Shown one piece after another: positions 1-8,723 of a DNA stretch of 29,511 nucleotides; the stretch's first letter is position 1; the number at the start of each line of letters is the position of its first letter. The stretch covers positions 1-29,511 of the forward strand of contig JAVVTJ010000010.1 in NCBI GenBank assembly GCA_036653755.1, given 5' to 3'. Source of the stretch: RGIG5057 sp036653755. GTDB lineage: Bacteria > Bacillota > Clostridia > TANB77 > CAG-465. A model generated the notes under the pieces. The model made no database searches and was not told the DNA's origin. It saw only the letters and a list, made by a program, of their open reading frames with translations. The translations under genes were made by a program, and so were the position numbers.

Positions 1-56
1 AACTTTTTTTATCTTTTTTTGCTACTTTTGCCAACTAAAACTTTACTCATATTATG

Positions 57-1307
57 TTAAATATTATCTTGATTTTCACCGTCAATAGCTTCTTCATTAG
101 GTTCATCGATATTTTCCATACTATCTAACATATAGAATTCAGATGAATTTTCTATTGGCATAGCTTCAACTTTTTTTAATTTTTTTTCAATTGTCCTAGT
201 TTTTTTAGAAGCTTGATCCATTGTATTAGATATTTCTTGTAATTTTTTATTTGTTTTATCTAATAAATCACCAAACTTACCAAACTCAGATTTTACCATG
301 CCTAAAAGTTGCCATACTTCACTTGATCTTTTTTCAATAGCAAGTGTTTTAAATCCCATTTGTAAACTATTTAAAAGTGCAACAAATGTAGAAGGGCCAG
401 CCACAACTACTCTATATTTTTGTGATAATACTTCACATAAATCAGAATTTTTAACAACCTCACAGTATAAACTTTCAGTTGGCAAAAACATAATACCAAA
501 ATCTGTTGTATATGGTGTTTCTATATATTTATCTGCAATATCTTTTGCAAATATTTTTATGCTATTTTCTAATTTTTTTCTAGATTCATTTACTAAAACT
601 ACATCTCCTATTTCTTCTGCATCAATTAATCTTGTATAATCTTCAATAGGAAATTTAGAATCTACTGGAAGTAGCACTATTTCATTGTCATTTCTGCCAG
701 GTAATTTTATAGCAAACTCAACAAAATCATTAGACTTTGGTTTAGTTTTAACACTACATAAATATTGATCTTTAGTCAAAAATTGTTCTAAAATATTATT
801 AAGCTGTACCTCTCCCCAAAACCCTCTAGATTTTACATTAGTAAAGACTTTTTTTAAATCTCCTACACCTTGTGCTAAATTTTGCATCTCGCCTAAACCT
901 TTATATACCGATTCTAATCTATCATTTACAAGTTTAAAAGATTCTCCTAATCTTTGTTCTAAAGTATTATGTAGTTTTTCATCAACTGTAACTCTCATTT
1001 TTTCTAATTTTTCACTATTATCTCTTTGTAATAACATAAGTCTATCTTCAACTGTTTTACGTATACTTTCTAATTTATTTTCATTCATATTTGTTAAGTT
1101 AGTAAGACCAGTTTGTTGAATATTACTAGTTTCAACTATTTTATTTCCAACATTTTTAGATATTTCTTCTCTTGTTTGCATAAACATAATGCTAAGTTCT
1201 TGAATTAATTCTTTTGATACTGATGTATCTTTCTTTTTTGTATTTAAAACTATTATAACAACAAGTAATATTATAACAATAATAATTAATATAACTGTTA
1301 AATTCAT
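57..1307 (-). CDS. rmuC: RmuC-family DNA recombination protein
   Basis: RmuC-family protein, a predicted nuclease-fold factor that limits recombination at inverted repeats; its exact biochemistry is unsettled. The 416-residue product starts with one membrane segment (about residues 2-22, almost all I/L/V). A long charged coiled coil follows to about residue 150, then the conserved RmuC domain (seen in VDSKFPIEDYTRLI, GIMFLPTESLYCEV and AGPSTFVALLNSLQMGF). This order and length are normal for the family. I chose the ATG at 1305-1307, because AAGGGG lies 10 nt upstream. A longer frame to 1364 would run through the ribosome site and the consensus promoter at 1336-1364. The C-terminal tail is acidic. 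The gene stands alone and is divergent from the gene at 1534. The 56 bases downstream hold only a 13-codon frame and no convincing terminator. Confidence 0.93.
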   Translation of the reverse strand: MNLTVILIIIVIILLVVIIVLNTKKKDTSVSKELIQELSIMFMQTREEISKNVGNKIVETSNIQQTGLTNLTNMNENKLESIRKTVEDRLMLLQRDNSEKLEKMRVTVDEKLHNTLEQRLGESFKLVNDRLESVYKGLGEMQNLAQGVGDLKKVFTNVKSRGFWGEVQLNNILEQFLTKDQYLCSVKTKPKSNDFVEFAIKLPGRNDNEIVLLPVDSKFPIEDYTRLIDAEEIGDVVLVNESRKKLENSIKIFAKDIADKYIETPYTTDFGIMFLPTESLYCEVVKNSDLCEVLSQKYRVVVAGPSTFVALLNSLQMGFKTLAIEKRSSEVWQLLGMVKSEFGKFGDLLDKTNKKLQEISNTMDQASKKTRTIEKKLKKVEAMPIENSSEFYMLDSMENIDEPNEEAIDGENQDNI

Positions 1308-1335
1308 ATATATCATTCCCCTTTTAATAATATTT

Positions 1336-1364
1336 ATTATACCAAACAAAAGTTTATTTGTCAA
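1336..1364 (-). promoter_or_regulatory. Sigma-A promoter of rmuC
   Basis: Read on the minus strand: TTGACA (1359-1364), a 17-bp spacer, and TATAAT (1336-1341), a perfect match to the housekeeping consensus. The start would fall near 1329, about 20 nt before the rmuC ATG. An 8-bp inverted repeat (AAATTCCC 1369-1376 / GGGAATTT 1393-1400) sits just upstream of the -35; its role is unknown. Confidence 0.88.
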
Positions 1365-1479
1365 TACTAAATTCCCGCTAATTTCTTAAAAGGGGAATTT
1401 AACTTTTAATTCAACCTAATATAATAGCAATACATATTTTAAAAATAATGAATTATTTATACATTTTTTGTTATATCAC

Positions 1480-1508
1480 TTGTTTTTTATACTTTTTTGT
1501 TGTAAAAT
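1480..1508 (+). promoter_or_regulatory. Sigma-A promoter of the HExxH gene
   Basis: TTGTTT (1480-1485), 17-bp spacer, TAAAAT (1503-1508). It lies just upstream of the GGAGGA ribosome site at 1521-1526, so the leader is short. It also rules out an upstream in-frame start at 1468. Confidence 0.65.
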
Positions 1509-1533
1509 TATAACATGTACGGAGGATAAAATT

Positions 1534-3243
1534 ATGGCAATAGTTATAAATAAATATTTAAAAAAATTAGAAGAAAAGTGTAACTTACCTACTAAGCTTA
1601 TTGATATTATTTTAAGCTTATTTGATAAGTTAATTGAGTTTGGTTATATAACAAAATTTGATATAAATAAACTATCTAAAAAGTTGTATGATAACATAGA
1701 TATTATAATAATTTCTGGTGATTCAAGATTAGATTATAAATCTGGATATTATGATGCTCAGAAAAAAGAATTATATTTAAAAAATTTATCAAATATTCAA
1801 GCTGTTTATTTGAGACTTATGTATATTTTAACTACGAAAGAAATATCAGAAACAACATATACTGTTGGATATAGTACATCTGAAATTTCAAAAGTAAACT
1901 ACAAAATAGTACATAAAAATTTTGGATTAAATAGAGCAATAATATCTAATTTAGTTTGTAGACTACTTTATACATTACCTACTACATTATCAATTCTTCC
2001 TTCATATAGGACATATGAAAATGACTTTTTAGGGTGTAAAGTTGTATCAGATAATGATATATACTTTTTAGAAGGAAAATTAGTTAGACAGCTTTGTTTT
2101 GTTATGAATATAAACGAAGAGCTACTATATAATAATTTATTTAACAATAATCCACAAAAATATGTAAATAAAATTTTTAAAAAAATAAATATAGATTTAC
2201 TTCTTACAATATTAGATGATGCAAGTAGAAAATATTCAAATTATAATAAATTATGTTATTTTAGTAAATTACTTTCTGAAAATTATATTAATATAAAAAA
2301 ACATTGTATTGCTAATGATGAAGTTTTAAATAAATATTTAGAAAATGAAAAAAAATTAAAGCTTGCAATTAGTACTATACTTAATAAGTTAAAACCTGAA
2401 TCTGATCTAGATAATGATAATGAATTTGAAGAAATAAATTTAGATGAAAGTTTAACTGAAACAATAAATGACTTAGAAGATACTATTTTACTTGATATAT
2501 CTAATTTACAAACTATATTAGTAGATGCTTTAATAGCAAGAAAAAGTCATTATTCATCAATAGATTTTGTAATTAATTTAAAAAAATTAGATAGTATGCT
2601 AGTACTTAAAAATAATAATTTAAAAGAAGAAATATCTACTGTAATATCTCATGAAATAATCCATTCAAATGAACAAACTTGTACAAATATTGTTAGTAAA
2701 ATAAAATATTCTTTGGCAAATTACATATTATCAAATGAAAGATATGCTAAAGTATACAAAAACACATATTTTAAAAGATTATTAGAATTAGATAATGAAA
2801 ATGATAGTTCATATGTACTTATATTTAACAATGATTTTGCTGAAATTGCTTTTATTAATAATTTAAACAATAACATGGAAGATTTATTAAATAACACTGT
2901 ATTTTTAAAATTAAAAAATTTACGTAATATATTAAATACATCAAATAAAGATGCAGAAAATATAGAAAATATATTTACAAAATTAAAAAGTAAATTTAAT
3001 CATCTAAGTAAAATAAATCTTGAAAATATATTTATTTGTAAACATGAAGATTTTAATTTTTTACTTATTTTAGAAAATGGTATATCTACTGTTATTAGAA
3101 TAGAATCAAATTTAGAATTAAAACTAATAAATGTTACTGAAGAATATAATATATTAGGTAATGATAAAAATAATTTACCTATGCTATATAATAAAGTTCA
3201 AGGAATTGGAAGACTTGCTAGTATAATGTCAATTTTTAAATAA
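1534..3243 (+). CDS. Hypothetical protein with a metallopeptidase-like HExxH motif
   Basis: I do not recognise this 569-residue protein. The most telling feature is H-E-I-I-H at residues 373-377, preceded by a hydrophobic helix (STVIS). This is the zinc-binding signature of many metallopeptidases; the third ligand is not obvious. An N-terminal segment (about 65-90, LKNLSNIQAVYLRLMYILTT) has a similar strand-then-helix layout but no HExxH, so it could be a degenerate second copy of the fold. No signal peptide or membrane segment is visible with this start, so it should be cytoplasmic. It is rich in Asn, Lys and Leu. The start is the ATG at 1534, with GGAGGA 8 nt upstream. It is the only plus-strand gene in the window and has its own promoter and terminator. 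Protease activity is inferred from the motif alone. Confidence 0.8.
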   Translation: MAIVINKYLKKLEEKCNLPTKLIDIILSLFDKLIEFGYITKFDINKLSKKLYDNIDIIIISGDSRLDYKSGYYDAQKKELYLKNLSNIQAVYLRLMYILTTKEISETTYTVGYSTSEISKVNYKIVHKNFGLNRAIISNLVCRLLYTLPTTLSILPSYRTYENDFLGCKVVSDNDIYFLEGKLVRQLCFVMNINEELLYNNLFNNNPQKYVNKIFKKINIDLLLTILDDASRKYSNYNKLCYFSKLLSENYINIKKHCIANDEVLNKYLENEKKLKLAISTILNKLKPESDLDNDNEFEEINLDESLTETINDLEDTILLDISNLQTILVDALIARKSHYSSIDFVINLKKLDSMLVLKNNNLKEEISTVISHEIIHSNEQTCTNIVSKIKYSLANYILSNERYAKVYKNTYFKRLLELDNENDSSYVLIFNNDFAEIAFINNLNNNMEDLLNNTVFLKLKNLRNILNTSNKDAENIENIFTKLKSKFNHLSKINLENIFICKHEDFNFLLILENGISTVIRIESNLELKLINVTEEYNILGNDKNNLPMLYNKVQGIGRLASIMSIFK

Positions 3244-3260
3244 AAATATTATATAAATTT

Positions 3261-3300
3261 AAAAAAGTTCTACAAATTTTAAAACTTGTAGAACTTTTTT
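3261..3300. terminator. Bidirectional intrinsic terminator
   Basis: A perfect 15-bp stem (AAAAAAGTTCTACAA at 3261-3275 against 3286-3300) with a 10-nt loop. The A-tract and T-tract on the two sides make it work in both directions, for the gene ending at 3243 and the ABC gene ending at 3303. Confidence 0.93.
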
Positions 3301-3302
3301 AT

Positions 3303-5303
3303 TTAAGCTATTTCTTCACTAAACTGACTATTATATAATTTAGCATAATAACCATTTTGTTTTAATAATTCATTATGATTACCGCGTTCTACTATTTTAC
3401 CATTTTCCATTACTAATATTATATCCGCATTTTTTATTGTAGACAATCTATGTGCAATTACAAAACTTGTTCTTCCTTGCATTAATTTATTCATTGCTTT
3501 TTGTATTAATTCTTCTGTTCTTGTATCTACATTACTTGTTGCTTCATCTAATATAAGCATTGGACAATCTGCTAAAATTGCTCTTGCTATTGTAAGTAAT
3601 TGTTTTTGTCCACCTGATACATTTGATGCTTCTTCATCTAATATAAAATCATATCCACCAGGAAGTGCACGTATAAAGTGATCTGCATGTGCTAAATAAG
3701 CTGCTTGCTCTACTTCACTATCTAATGCATCTTGTTTAGAATATCTTAAATTATCACGTATTGTTCCATTAAAAAGCCATGTATCTTGAAGTACCATTGC
3801 ATATTTTTTTCTTACATCTTCACGTGTCATATCTTTAATTGATACTCCATCTATTTTTATATCTCCACCTTGTATATCATAAAATTTCATAAGTAAATTT
3901 ACTATCGTAGTTTTACCAGCACCCGTAGGTCCTACTATTGCAACAGTTTGCCCAGCCTTTACATCTAAGTTCCAATCTTCAATTAATGTACTTTCTTCAT
4001 CATAACTAAATTTAACATGTTCTAAAGAAATATTTCCTCTAACTGTTTCAATTTCAACTGGATTTATAGTATCTAAACTTTCTTCATTTTCATCTAATAT
4101 TTCAAATACACGTTCAGCAGAAGCTACTGTTCCTTGAACTAAGCTTAGCATATTCGCAGTTTGACCTATTGGCTGTGTAAATTGATTTGTATATTGAATG
4201 AATGCTTGTATATTACCTATTGACATTTTTCCTTTAATAGCTAAATTTGCTCCAAGTACACATATTCCAATATATCCCAAATGATTTATAAAATTTATTA
4301 TTGGCATCATCAAACCTGATAAAAAACCAGATTTCCAACCTTGTTTATATAACTCATCATTTATTTTATCAAATTTAACAATCTCTCTATCTTGCATATT
4401 ATATGCTTTAACAACTAAATCTCCTGAATAAGTTTCTTCAATATGTCCATTTATATCACCTAATACTTTTTGTTGTGCTACAAAGTATTTTTGTGATATT
4501 TTTACAATAGAAGATATAAATACTAAACTTACGGGTAATATTAAAATAGCTACACCTGTCATACTAAAGCTTATAGTACACATCATAACAAGTATTCCTA
4601 TTATTGTAAATATTGCTTGTAATAATTGTACTAAACTTTCTTGAAGCATTGTATTTATATTATCTATATCGTTAGTTACTCTACTTAATATTTCTCCATG
4701 CGTATGTTTATCAAAAAATTTAAGTGGTAATCTATCTAATTTTTCATCTACTTCTTTTCTTAAATTGTATGTAACTTTTTGTGATATATATGCCATGGTT
4801 TTACTTGCTATATATGTAAAACCTGAACTTACAACATAAATTAAAATAATTACTAATAATACTTTACCTATATAATCATAATTTATTTTAGGTTCTACTG
4901 TAAGTGATATATTTTTTGCAACATCTGGAATTTTTTGCAAATATTCCTCAGGAACTAATTTCATATCAATTAATGTCTGAATAGTTGAATTTTCTGGTAA
5001 TTTATCTTTAATCATAACTGGCAATTTATTTAATGTATCTTGCATATTAGTATACACCATTTTTTGCATTATATTATTACCAAGTTCAGTTGTTGCTCTT
5101 CCTAATATTTTAGGTGATATAACTGAAAGTATAGTTCCAAGTAGTAATACTAAAAGTACTAATATAATTGCTTTATTATATCTTCCAATATAGTCTATTA
5201 ATCTTTTTAAAGTAGTTTTAAAATTTTTAGCTTTAACAACTGGTGCGCTAGCTTTCATAGGTCCACCTTTTAATTTTACTTTATTTATTTTTTTATCTTC
5301 CAC
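3303..5303 (-). CDS. ABC exporter half-transporter, subunit with consensus ATPase site
   Basis: Membrane-permease/ATPase fusion of 666 residues, the second half of a heterodimeric multidrug-type ABC exporter (BmrCD/LmrCD/TM287-288 class). The transmembrane region covers about residues 40-350, with an unusually long extracytoplasmic loop (about 75-145) between the first two helices. The nucleotide-binding domain has Walker A GPTGAGKTT (about 458), signature VSGGQ (about 562) and Walker B LILDEATS with the catalytic Glu. The start is a GTG at 5301-5303 served by GGAGGAGG 9 nt upstream, so it overlaps the end of the partner gene. The overlap implies translational coupling and equal dosage of the two halves. 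The substrate cannot be read from sequence; drug or peptide export is the family norm. Confidence 0.93.
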   Translation of the reverse strand: MEDKKINKVKLKGGPMKASAPVVKAKNFKTTLKRLIDYIGRYNKAIILVLLVLLLGTILSVISPKILGRATTELGNNIMQKMVYTNMQDTLNKLPVMIKDKLPENSTIQTLIDMKLVPEEYLQKIPDVAKNISLTVEPKINYDYIGKVLLVIILIYVVSSGFTYIASKTMAYISQKVTYNLRKEVDEKLDRLPLKFFDKHTHGEILSRVTNDIDNINTMLQESLVQLLQAIFTIIGILVMMCTISFSMTGVAILILPVSLVFISSIVKISQKYFVAQQKVLGDINGHIEETYSGDLVVKAYNMQDREIVKFDKINDELYKQGWKSGFLSGLMMPIINFINHLGYIGICVLGANLAIKGKMSIGNIQAFIQYTNQFTQPIGQTANMLSLVQGTVASAERVFEILDENEESLDTINPVEIETVRGNISLEHVKFSYDEESTLIEDWNLDVKAGQTVAIVGPTGAGKTTIVNLLMKFYDIQGGDIKIDGVSIKDMTREDVRKKYAMVLQDTWLFNGTIRDNLRYSKQDALDSEVEQAAYLAHADHFIRALPGGYDFILDEEASNVSGGQKQLLTIARAILADCPMLILDEATSNVDTRTEELIQKAMNKLMQGRTSFVIAHRLSTIKNADIILVMENGKIVERGNHNELLKQNGYYAKLYNSQFSEEIA

Positions 5304-7032
5304 TACTCATCGCCTCCTCCTTAGTAATTTGTGACATAACAACTTCTTTATATGCTTCACAATTTTCAAATAATTCATAATGAGTACCTTGTGCTATTAT
5401 TCTACCTTCATCTAAAAATATTATATTATCTGCATTTATAACTGTGCTAACTCTTTGTGCTACTATTATAACAGTAGCTCCATTTGTATTTTCTTTTAAA
5501 GCATTTCTTAATTTTTTATCAGTTGCATAATCTAATGCTGAAAAACTGTCATCAAATACATATATATCTGGTTTTTTAACTATTGCTCTTGCAATTGCTA
5601 TTCTTTGCTTTTGTCCACCAGAATAATTTGTTCCTCCTTGTGCTACAATAGAATCAAATCCTTTATCTAATGATGATATAAAATCATAACTTTGAGCTAT
5701 TTTACTTGCATTAATTACTTCGTCATCAGTTGCATATTCTTTTCCATAACGAATATTATCAGCAATTGTTCCAGAAAACAAAGTTGTTTTTTGTGGAACA
5801 AAACCTATCATATTTCTAAGTGATTTTATACTTATATCTTTTACATCCATTCCTGATACTTTTATACATCCTGCTGTTGTATCATAAAATCTAAGTATAA
5901 GATTTAAAAGTGTAGTTTTACCACTACCAGTACCACCAATAATTGCAACTGTTTGACCTTTTTTAATTTTAAAATTAATATTATTTAATACTGGTTCACT
6001 ACTATCGTCATAAGCAAATGTAACATTATTAAATTCAATTTCACCAGGTTTTGGACCTTTTTCCATATCAATACCATTATCTTTAACTTCTGGCTCTGTT
6101 TCTAAAATTTCATTTATTCTTTTAGCAGAAACAATAGCTTTTGGTATCATTATAAATAACATTGTTACCATTAAAATTGAAAATAATACTTGCATTGCAT
6201 ATTGCATAAATGCCATCATATCTCCTATTTGTAGTGCACCATCACCTATTAGTAAACTACTAAACCATACTACTGCTACTGTTGATATGTTTACTACAAG
6301 TAATATCATAGGCATTAAGCTCGACATAATATATGATGCTTTAAGTGATATATCATATATATCTTTATTTGCTTTATCATATCTTTTTTCTTCATATTTT
6401 TCTGTACCAAATGCACGTATAACTCTAACTCCAGTTAATTTTTCTCTTACTATTTGATTTATTTTATCTGTACGTTTTTGTATATCCGTAAAAAGTGGTA
6501 CTATCTTACCAGCTAAAAATATTATTACACATAAAAGAAGTGGTATAACAACTATAAATAAAACTGATAATTCTAAATTTTTTGAAACAGCCATTATTAT
6601 TCCACCTATACACATCATAGGTGCTTGGCACATCATACGTATCATCATTAATGTTAAATTTTGGATTTGTGTAACATCATTTGTTGTACGAGTAATTAAT
6701 GATGATGTTTGAATTTTATTAAATTCATTTAATGAAAACTTCTCTACTTTTTCATATATTCCTTTTCTTAATTTTTTAGCAAAACCTGCTGCAATTATAG
6801 AAGACAAATATGTAGCAAATATGTTACATACCATTGCTCCTAGTGTTATAAGAAGCATTTTTTTCCCATACATAAATACTGTATCTATACTTTGTTTTAC
6901 AACACCTTCATTTACGATTTCTGACATTAGAGTTGGTAAATATAGATTTGCCATTGATTGTACAAATATAAGTGCCATAGCAACTATAATAAGTATAACA
7001 AATGGTTTTAAATAACTTAAAACTTTTTTCAT
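5293..7032 (-). CDS. ABC exporter half-transporter, subunit with degenerate ATPase site
   Basis: Partner subunit of 579 residues. Six predicted helices lie in about 15-300, then a nucleotide-binding domain with Walker A GGTGSGKTT (about 365-373), signature YSGGQ (about 469) and Walker B YVFDDSFSALD (about 489-499). The catalytic Glu after Walker B is replaced by Asp. In heterodimeric exporters of this class one ATP site is degenerate in this way, and the consensus Glu is on the other subunit, as it is here. The ATG (7030-7032) follows the marR stop codon with no gap; its ribosome site, GGAAG, lies inside marR. This is the first structural gene of the marR-ABC-ABC operon. Confidence 0.94.
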   Translation of the reverse strand: MKKVLSYLKPFVILIIVAMALIFVQSMANLYLPTLMSEIVNEGVVKQSIDTVFMYGKKMLLITLGAMVCNIFATYLSSIIAAGFAKKLRKGIYEKVEKFSLNEFNKIQTSSLITRTTNDVTQIQNLTLMMIRMMCQAPMMCIGGIIMAVSKNLELSVLFIVVIPLLLCVIIFLAGKIVPLFTDIQKRTDKINQIVREKLTGVRVIRAFGTEKYEEKRYDKANKDIYDISLKASYIMSSLMPMILLVVNISTVAVVWFSSLLIGDGALQIGDMMAFMQYAMQVLFSILMVTMLFIMIPKAIVSAKRINEILETEPEVKDNGIDMEKGPKPGEIEFNNVTFAYDDSSEPVLNNINFKIKKGQTVAIIGGTGSGKTTLLNLILRFYDTTAGCIKVSGMDVKDISIKSLRNMIGFVPQKTTLFSGTIADNIRYGKEYATDDEVINASKIAQSYDFISSLDKGFDSIVAQGGTNYSGGQKQRIAIARAIVKKPDIYVFDDSFSALDYATDKKLRNALKENTNGATVIIVAQRVSTVINADNIIFLDEGRIIAQGTHYELFENCEAYKEVVMSQITKEEAMSSGR

Positions 7033-7479
7033 TTATTCTTCTTTCCTTTCATTAAAATACTCTGTAGTTTTAGAAATTAATCTAATTATTTCATTTGTAT
7101 CTTCTTTTCCCATATATTCAATATATTTTCCAATATTAGTAGAAATACATTTAAATGTTTCTTTTGTATATTCTTTTCCTTTTTCAGTAACTTTTAAAAA
7201 TATATTTCTTCTATCTTTTTTATCAATATATCTTTCAATAAAACCATCATCTTCAAGAGACGTTATAATTGGCGTTATTGTAGATGGAGCAAGCATAATT
7301 TTATCTCTGAGAATAGACAACGGTATATTACAACTTTCTTTGGATAAATTATGAAGTATAAATAAAATTAAATTTTCATTATGTGTAAGACTTTTTTTAA
7401 ACATAATATTTTTTATTTGCACTTTTTTAAATTGCATTAAAACTCCAATTAATTCTTCTACTTTTTTATTATCACTCAT
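7033..7479 (-). CDS. MarR-family transcriptional regulator
   Basis: Winged-helix repressor of 148 residues. The DNA-binding core is clear: helix-turn-helix around LSILRDKIMLAPSTITPIIT, then the wing IERYIDKKDRRNIFLKVTEKG, whose D-x-R-D/N-R-like stretch is the MarR hallmark. Flanking helices form the dimer interface. The start is the ATG at 7477-7479, because GGAGG sits 5 nt upstream; an in-frame ATG 12 nt earlier overlaps that site. It heads the operon and abuts the exporter gene, the common layout for ligand-relieved repression of an efflux pump. A palindrome over the promoter (7496-7522) is the likely autoregulatory operator. The ligand is unknown. Confidence 0.93.
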   Translation of the reverse strand: MSDNKKVEELIGVLMQFKKVQIKNIMFKKSLTHNENLILFILHNLSKESCNIPLSILRDKIMLAPSTITPIITSLEDDGFIERYIDKKDRRNIFLKVTEKGKEYTKETFKCISTNIGKYIEYMGKEDTNEIIRLISKTTEYFNERKEE

Positions 7480-7495
7480 TTTTACCTCCATTAAA

Positions 7496-7522
7496 ATAAT
7501 ATTTCGTATGTAAAAATATTAT
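7496..7522. promoter_or_regulatory. Candidate MarR operator
   Basis: Inverted repeat with 9-bp perfect arms, ATAATATTT (7496-7504) and AAATATTAT (7514-7522), and a 9-bp centre. It overlaps the -10 hexamer and the expected transcription start of the marR-ABC operon, as an autoregulatory MarR site often does. Binding is inferred. Confidence 0.5.
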
Positions 7523-7546
7523 ATCACAGAACTATTTATTTGTAAA
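7518..7546 (-). promoter_or_regulatory. Sigma-A promoter of the marR-ABC operon
   Basis: Minus strand: TTTACA (7541-7546), 17-bp spacer, TATAAT (7518-7523). It lies about 40 bp upstream of the marR start and overlaps the candidate operator. Confidence 0.82.
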
Positions 7547-7581
7547 GAATTTTTCATGAAAGTTTGGTGAAATCTTAATTG

Positions 7582-7625
7582 AAAAAATAAAAAATCTCTA
7601 AATAAATAGAGATTTTTTATTTTTT
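7582..7625 (-). terminator. Intrinsic terminator after the TrmR-like gene
   Basis: A perfect 19-bp stem (7582-7600 against 7607-7625) with the 6-nt loop aataaa. The core is AATCTCTA/TAGAGATT with A/T-tracts outside. It begins at the stop codon of the 7624 gene and isolates it from the marR promoter. Confidence 0.88.
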
Positions 7626-8250
7626 ACTTATTAACTACACTAATAGCCACTCCATCACCTATATCTAATACAACTGATGTAAGAGATTTATCACTATTTA
7701 TATCATCAATATACTCACGTAATCTTGTAACAGCTGTTCTATTTCTATGTTCATTATATTCACCTAAAACTCTACCTTGAAATAAAACATTATCTGCAAT
7801 TATTACACCAGTATTTTTTACTAATCTTTTAGCTTCTTTTAAAAACTTCATATACTGACCTTTTGCTGCATCTATAAATATAAGATCATACATACCCTCT
7901 TTATCTAAATTTTGCATATATTCTACCGCATCTGCAAATACAATATTAACATATTGTGTTAATTGTAAATCTTGTATATTTTTAGTTGCCTCTTTAAATC
8001 TTTTATCATTTCGTTCAATAGTAGTTATATAACTATCTTTTTTTTGAGTTTCATCTATCTCTAAATATTTAGCTATAATAGATGCAGAATATCCAACAGC
8101 AGTACCTACTTCTAAAATTCTTTTAGGTTTCACAATACTTAATATAACTTCTATAAGTTTTCTTGAATCATCTTGAATGATAGGAACAAAATTTTTTCTT
8201 GCCTCTATTTTAATTAAATTCAATTTATTATCATTTACATCTAATCTCAT
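7624..8250 (-). CDS. trmR: SAM-dependent O-methyltransferase, TrmR (YrrM)-like
   Basis: Class I methyltransferase of 208 residues from the COG4122 family. Motif I is ILEVGTAVGYSASIIAKY; the metal-site region is DLIFIDAAKGQYMKFL, followed by IIADNVLFQGRV. The DAAKGQY and DNVLFQGRV stretches are typical of the Firmicutes TrmR branch, which methylates 5-hydroxyuridine at tRNA position 34; that assignment is by family resemblance. The ATG at 8248-8250 is preceded by AAGGAGG. The palindromic repeat arm (8260-8279) touches that ribosome site, so the 5' untranslated region is repeat-derived. A TATAAT on the minus strand (8281-8286) just upstream of the arm could be its -10. Confidence 0.88.
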   Translation of the reverse strand: MRLDVNDNKLNLIKIEARKNFVPIIQDDSRKLIEVILSIVKPKRILEVGTAVGYSASIIAKYLEIDETQKKDSYITTIERNDKRFKEATKNIQDLQLTQYVNIVFADAVEYMQNLDKEGMYDLIFIDAAKGQYMKFLKEAKRLVKNTGVIIADNVLFQGRVLGEYNEHRNRTAVTRLREYIDDINSDKSLTSVVLDIGDGVAISVVNK

Positions 8251-8346
8251 AATTCCTCCTTAGGGCTAGCTTTGTAAAAAATTATAGCTTTTACAATCAC
8301 TTTTAAATAGCGTCGAAATTTGTCGCACGATTTTCTAATAGTTTTC

Positions 8347-8375
8347 TTGACATATATACATGATAGGTATATAAT
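8347..8375 (+). promoter_or_regulatory. Perfect consensus promoter driving a non-coding segment
   Basis: TTGACA (8347-8352), 17-bp spacer, TATAAT (8370-8375), on the plus strand against all neighbouring genes. Initiation is expected near G8382. No ribosome site with a credible gene follows, which points to an RNA product. Confidence 0.8.
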
Positions 8376-8381
8376 ATTTAT

Positions 8382-8560
8382 GTCTCGGGGTACGGGAGAA
8401 CGCATACTAAATTTGCCCTTAAAAGCAGTACGTATGAAGTTGTTTTTACTTTTAGTAATGATGCAACATGCCACAAATCTAGCCCACTAGGGAAAGCTAT
8501 TTTAGCTTCCACAAATCAGTGCTTTAATCTAGCACATTTATCACAAATTATCTTTAATAT
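8382..8560 (+). ncRNA. Candidate structured non-coding RNA (unidentified)
   Basis: The segment starts right after a perfect promoter and is visibly richer in G+C than the surroundings. It contains a chain of stem-loops: TCTC/GAGA (8383-8386, 8396-8399), CATAC/GTATG (8403-8407, 8432-8436), GTTG/CAAC enclosing TTACT/AGTAA (8439-8467), GGAAAGCTA/TAGCTTCC with one bulged A (8491-8510), and GTGCT/AGCAC (8519-8535). The loop CCC at 8416-8418 could pair with the G-run at 8387-8390. The 3' end is not defined; transcription could continue to the repeat arm at 8722 and into antisense of gpsA. I cannot match it to tmRNA, SRP RNA, RNase P, or a riboswitch class I know. Its position in an IS-like element allows an omega-RNA-type origin, but this is speculative. 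Confidence 0.45.
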
Positions 8561-8723
8561 CTATTGTTTAAAAATATTTTTAAATACTACCTTTGTTATA
8601 CCTAATTTAATATATATTAACTTAAAAATATATTCCAGCTGTAATTTTATAATATTGCTGGAACTTATATGCTACTTTCAATTTTGCTCAAAATATCACT
8701 ATTTTTTGCTATGCTATATAATT

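Noticed and set aside
6..50. A 13-codon frame (MSKVLVGKSSKKR) downstream of rmuC
   Set aside because: Too short, with no strong ribosome site; probably chance in an A-rich stretch.
5240..5255. GCGCTAGCTTTC as another repeat copy
   Set aside because: Only the short GCTAGCTTT core matches; it lies inside an ABC transporter coding region and the flanks do not match the arm.
8247..8474. A 75-codon minus-strand frame upstream of the TrmR-like gene
   Set aside because: It lies inside the 482-bp repeat element, covers the structured RNA segment, ends in the repeat arm and the ribosome site of the next gene, and shows no family resemblance.
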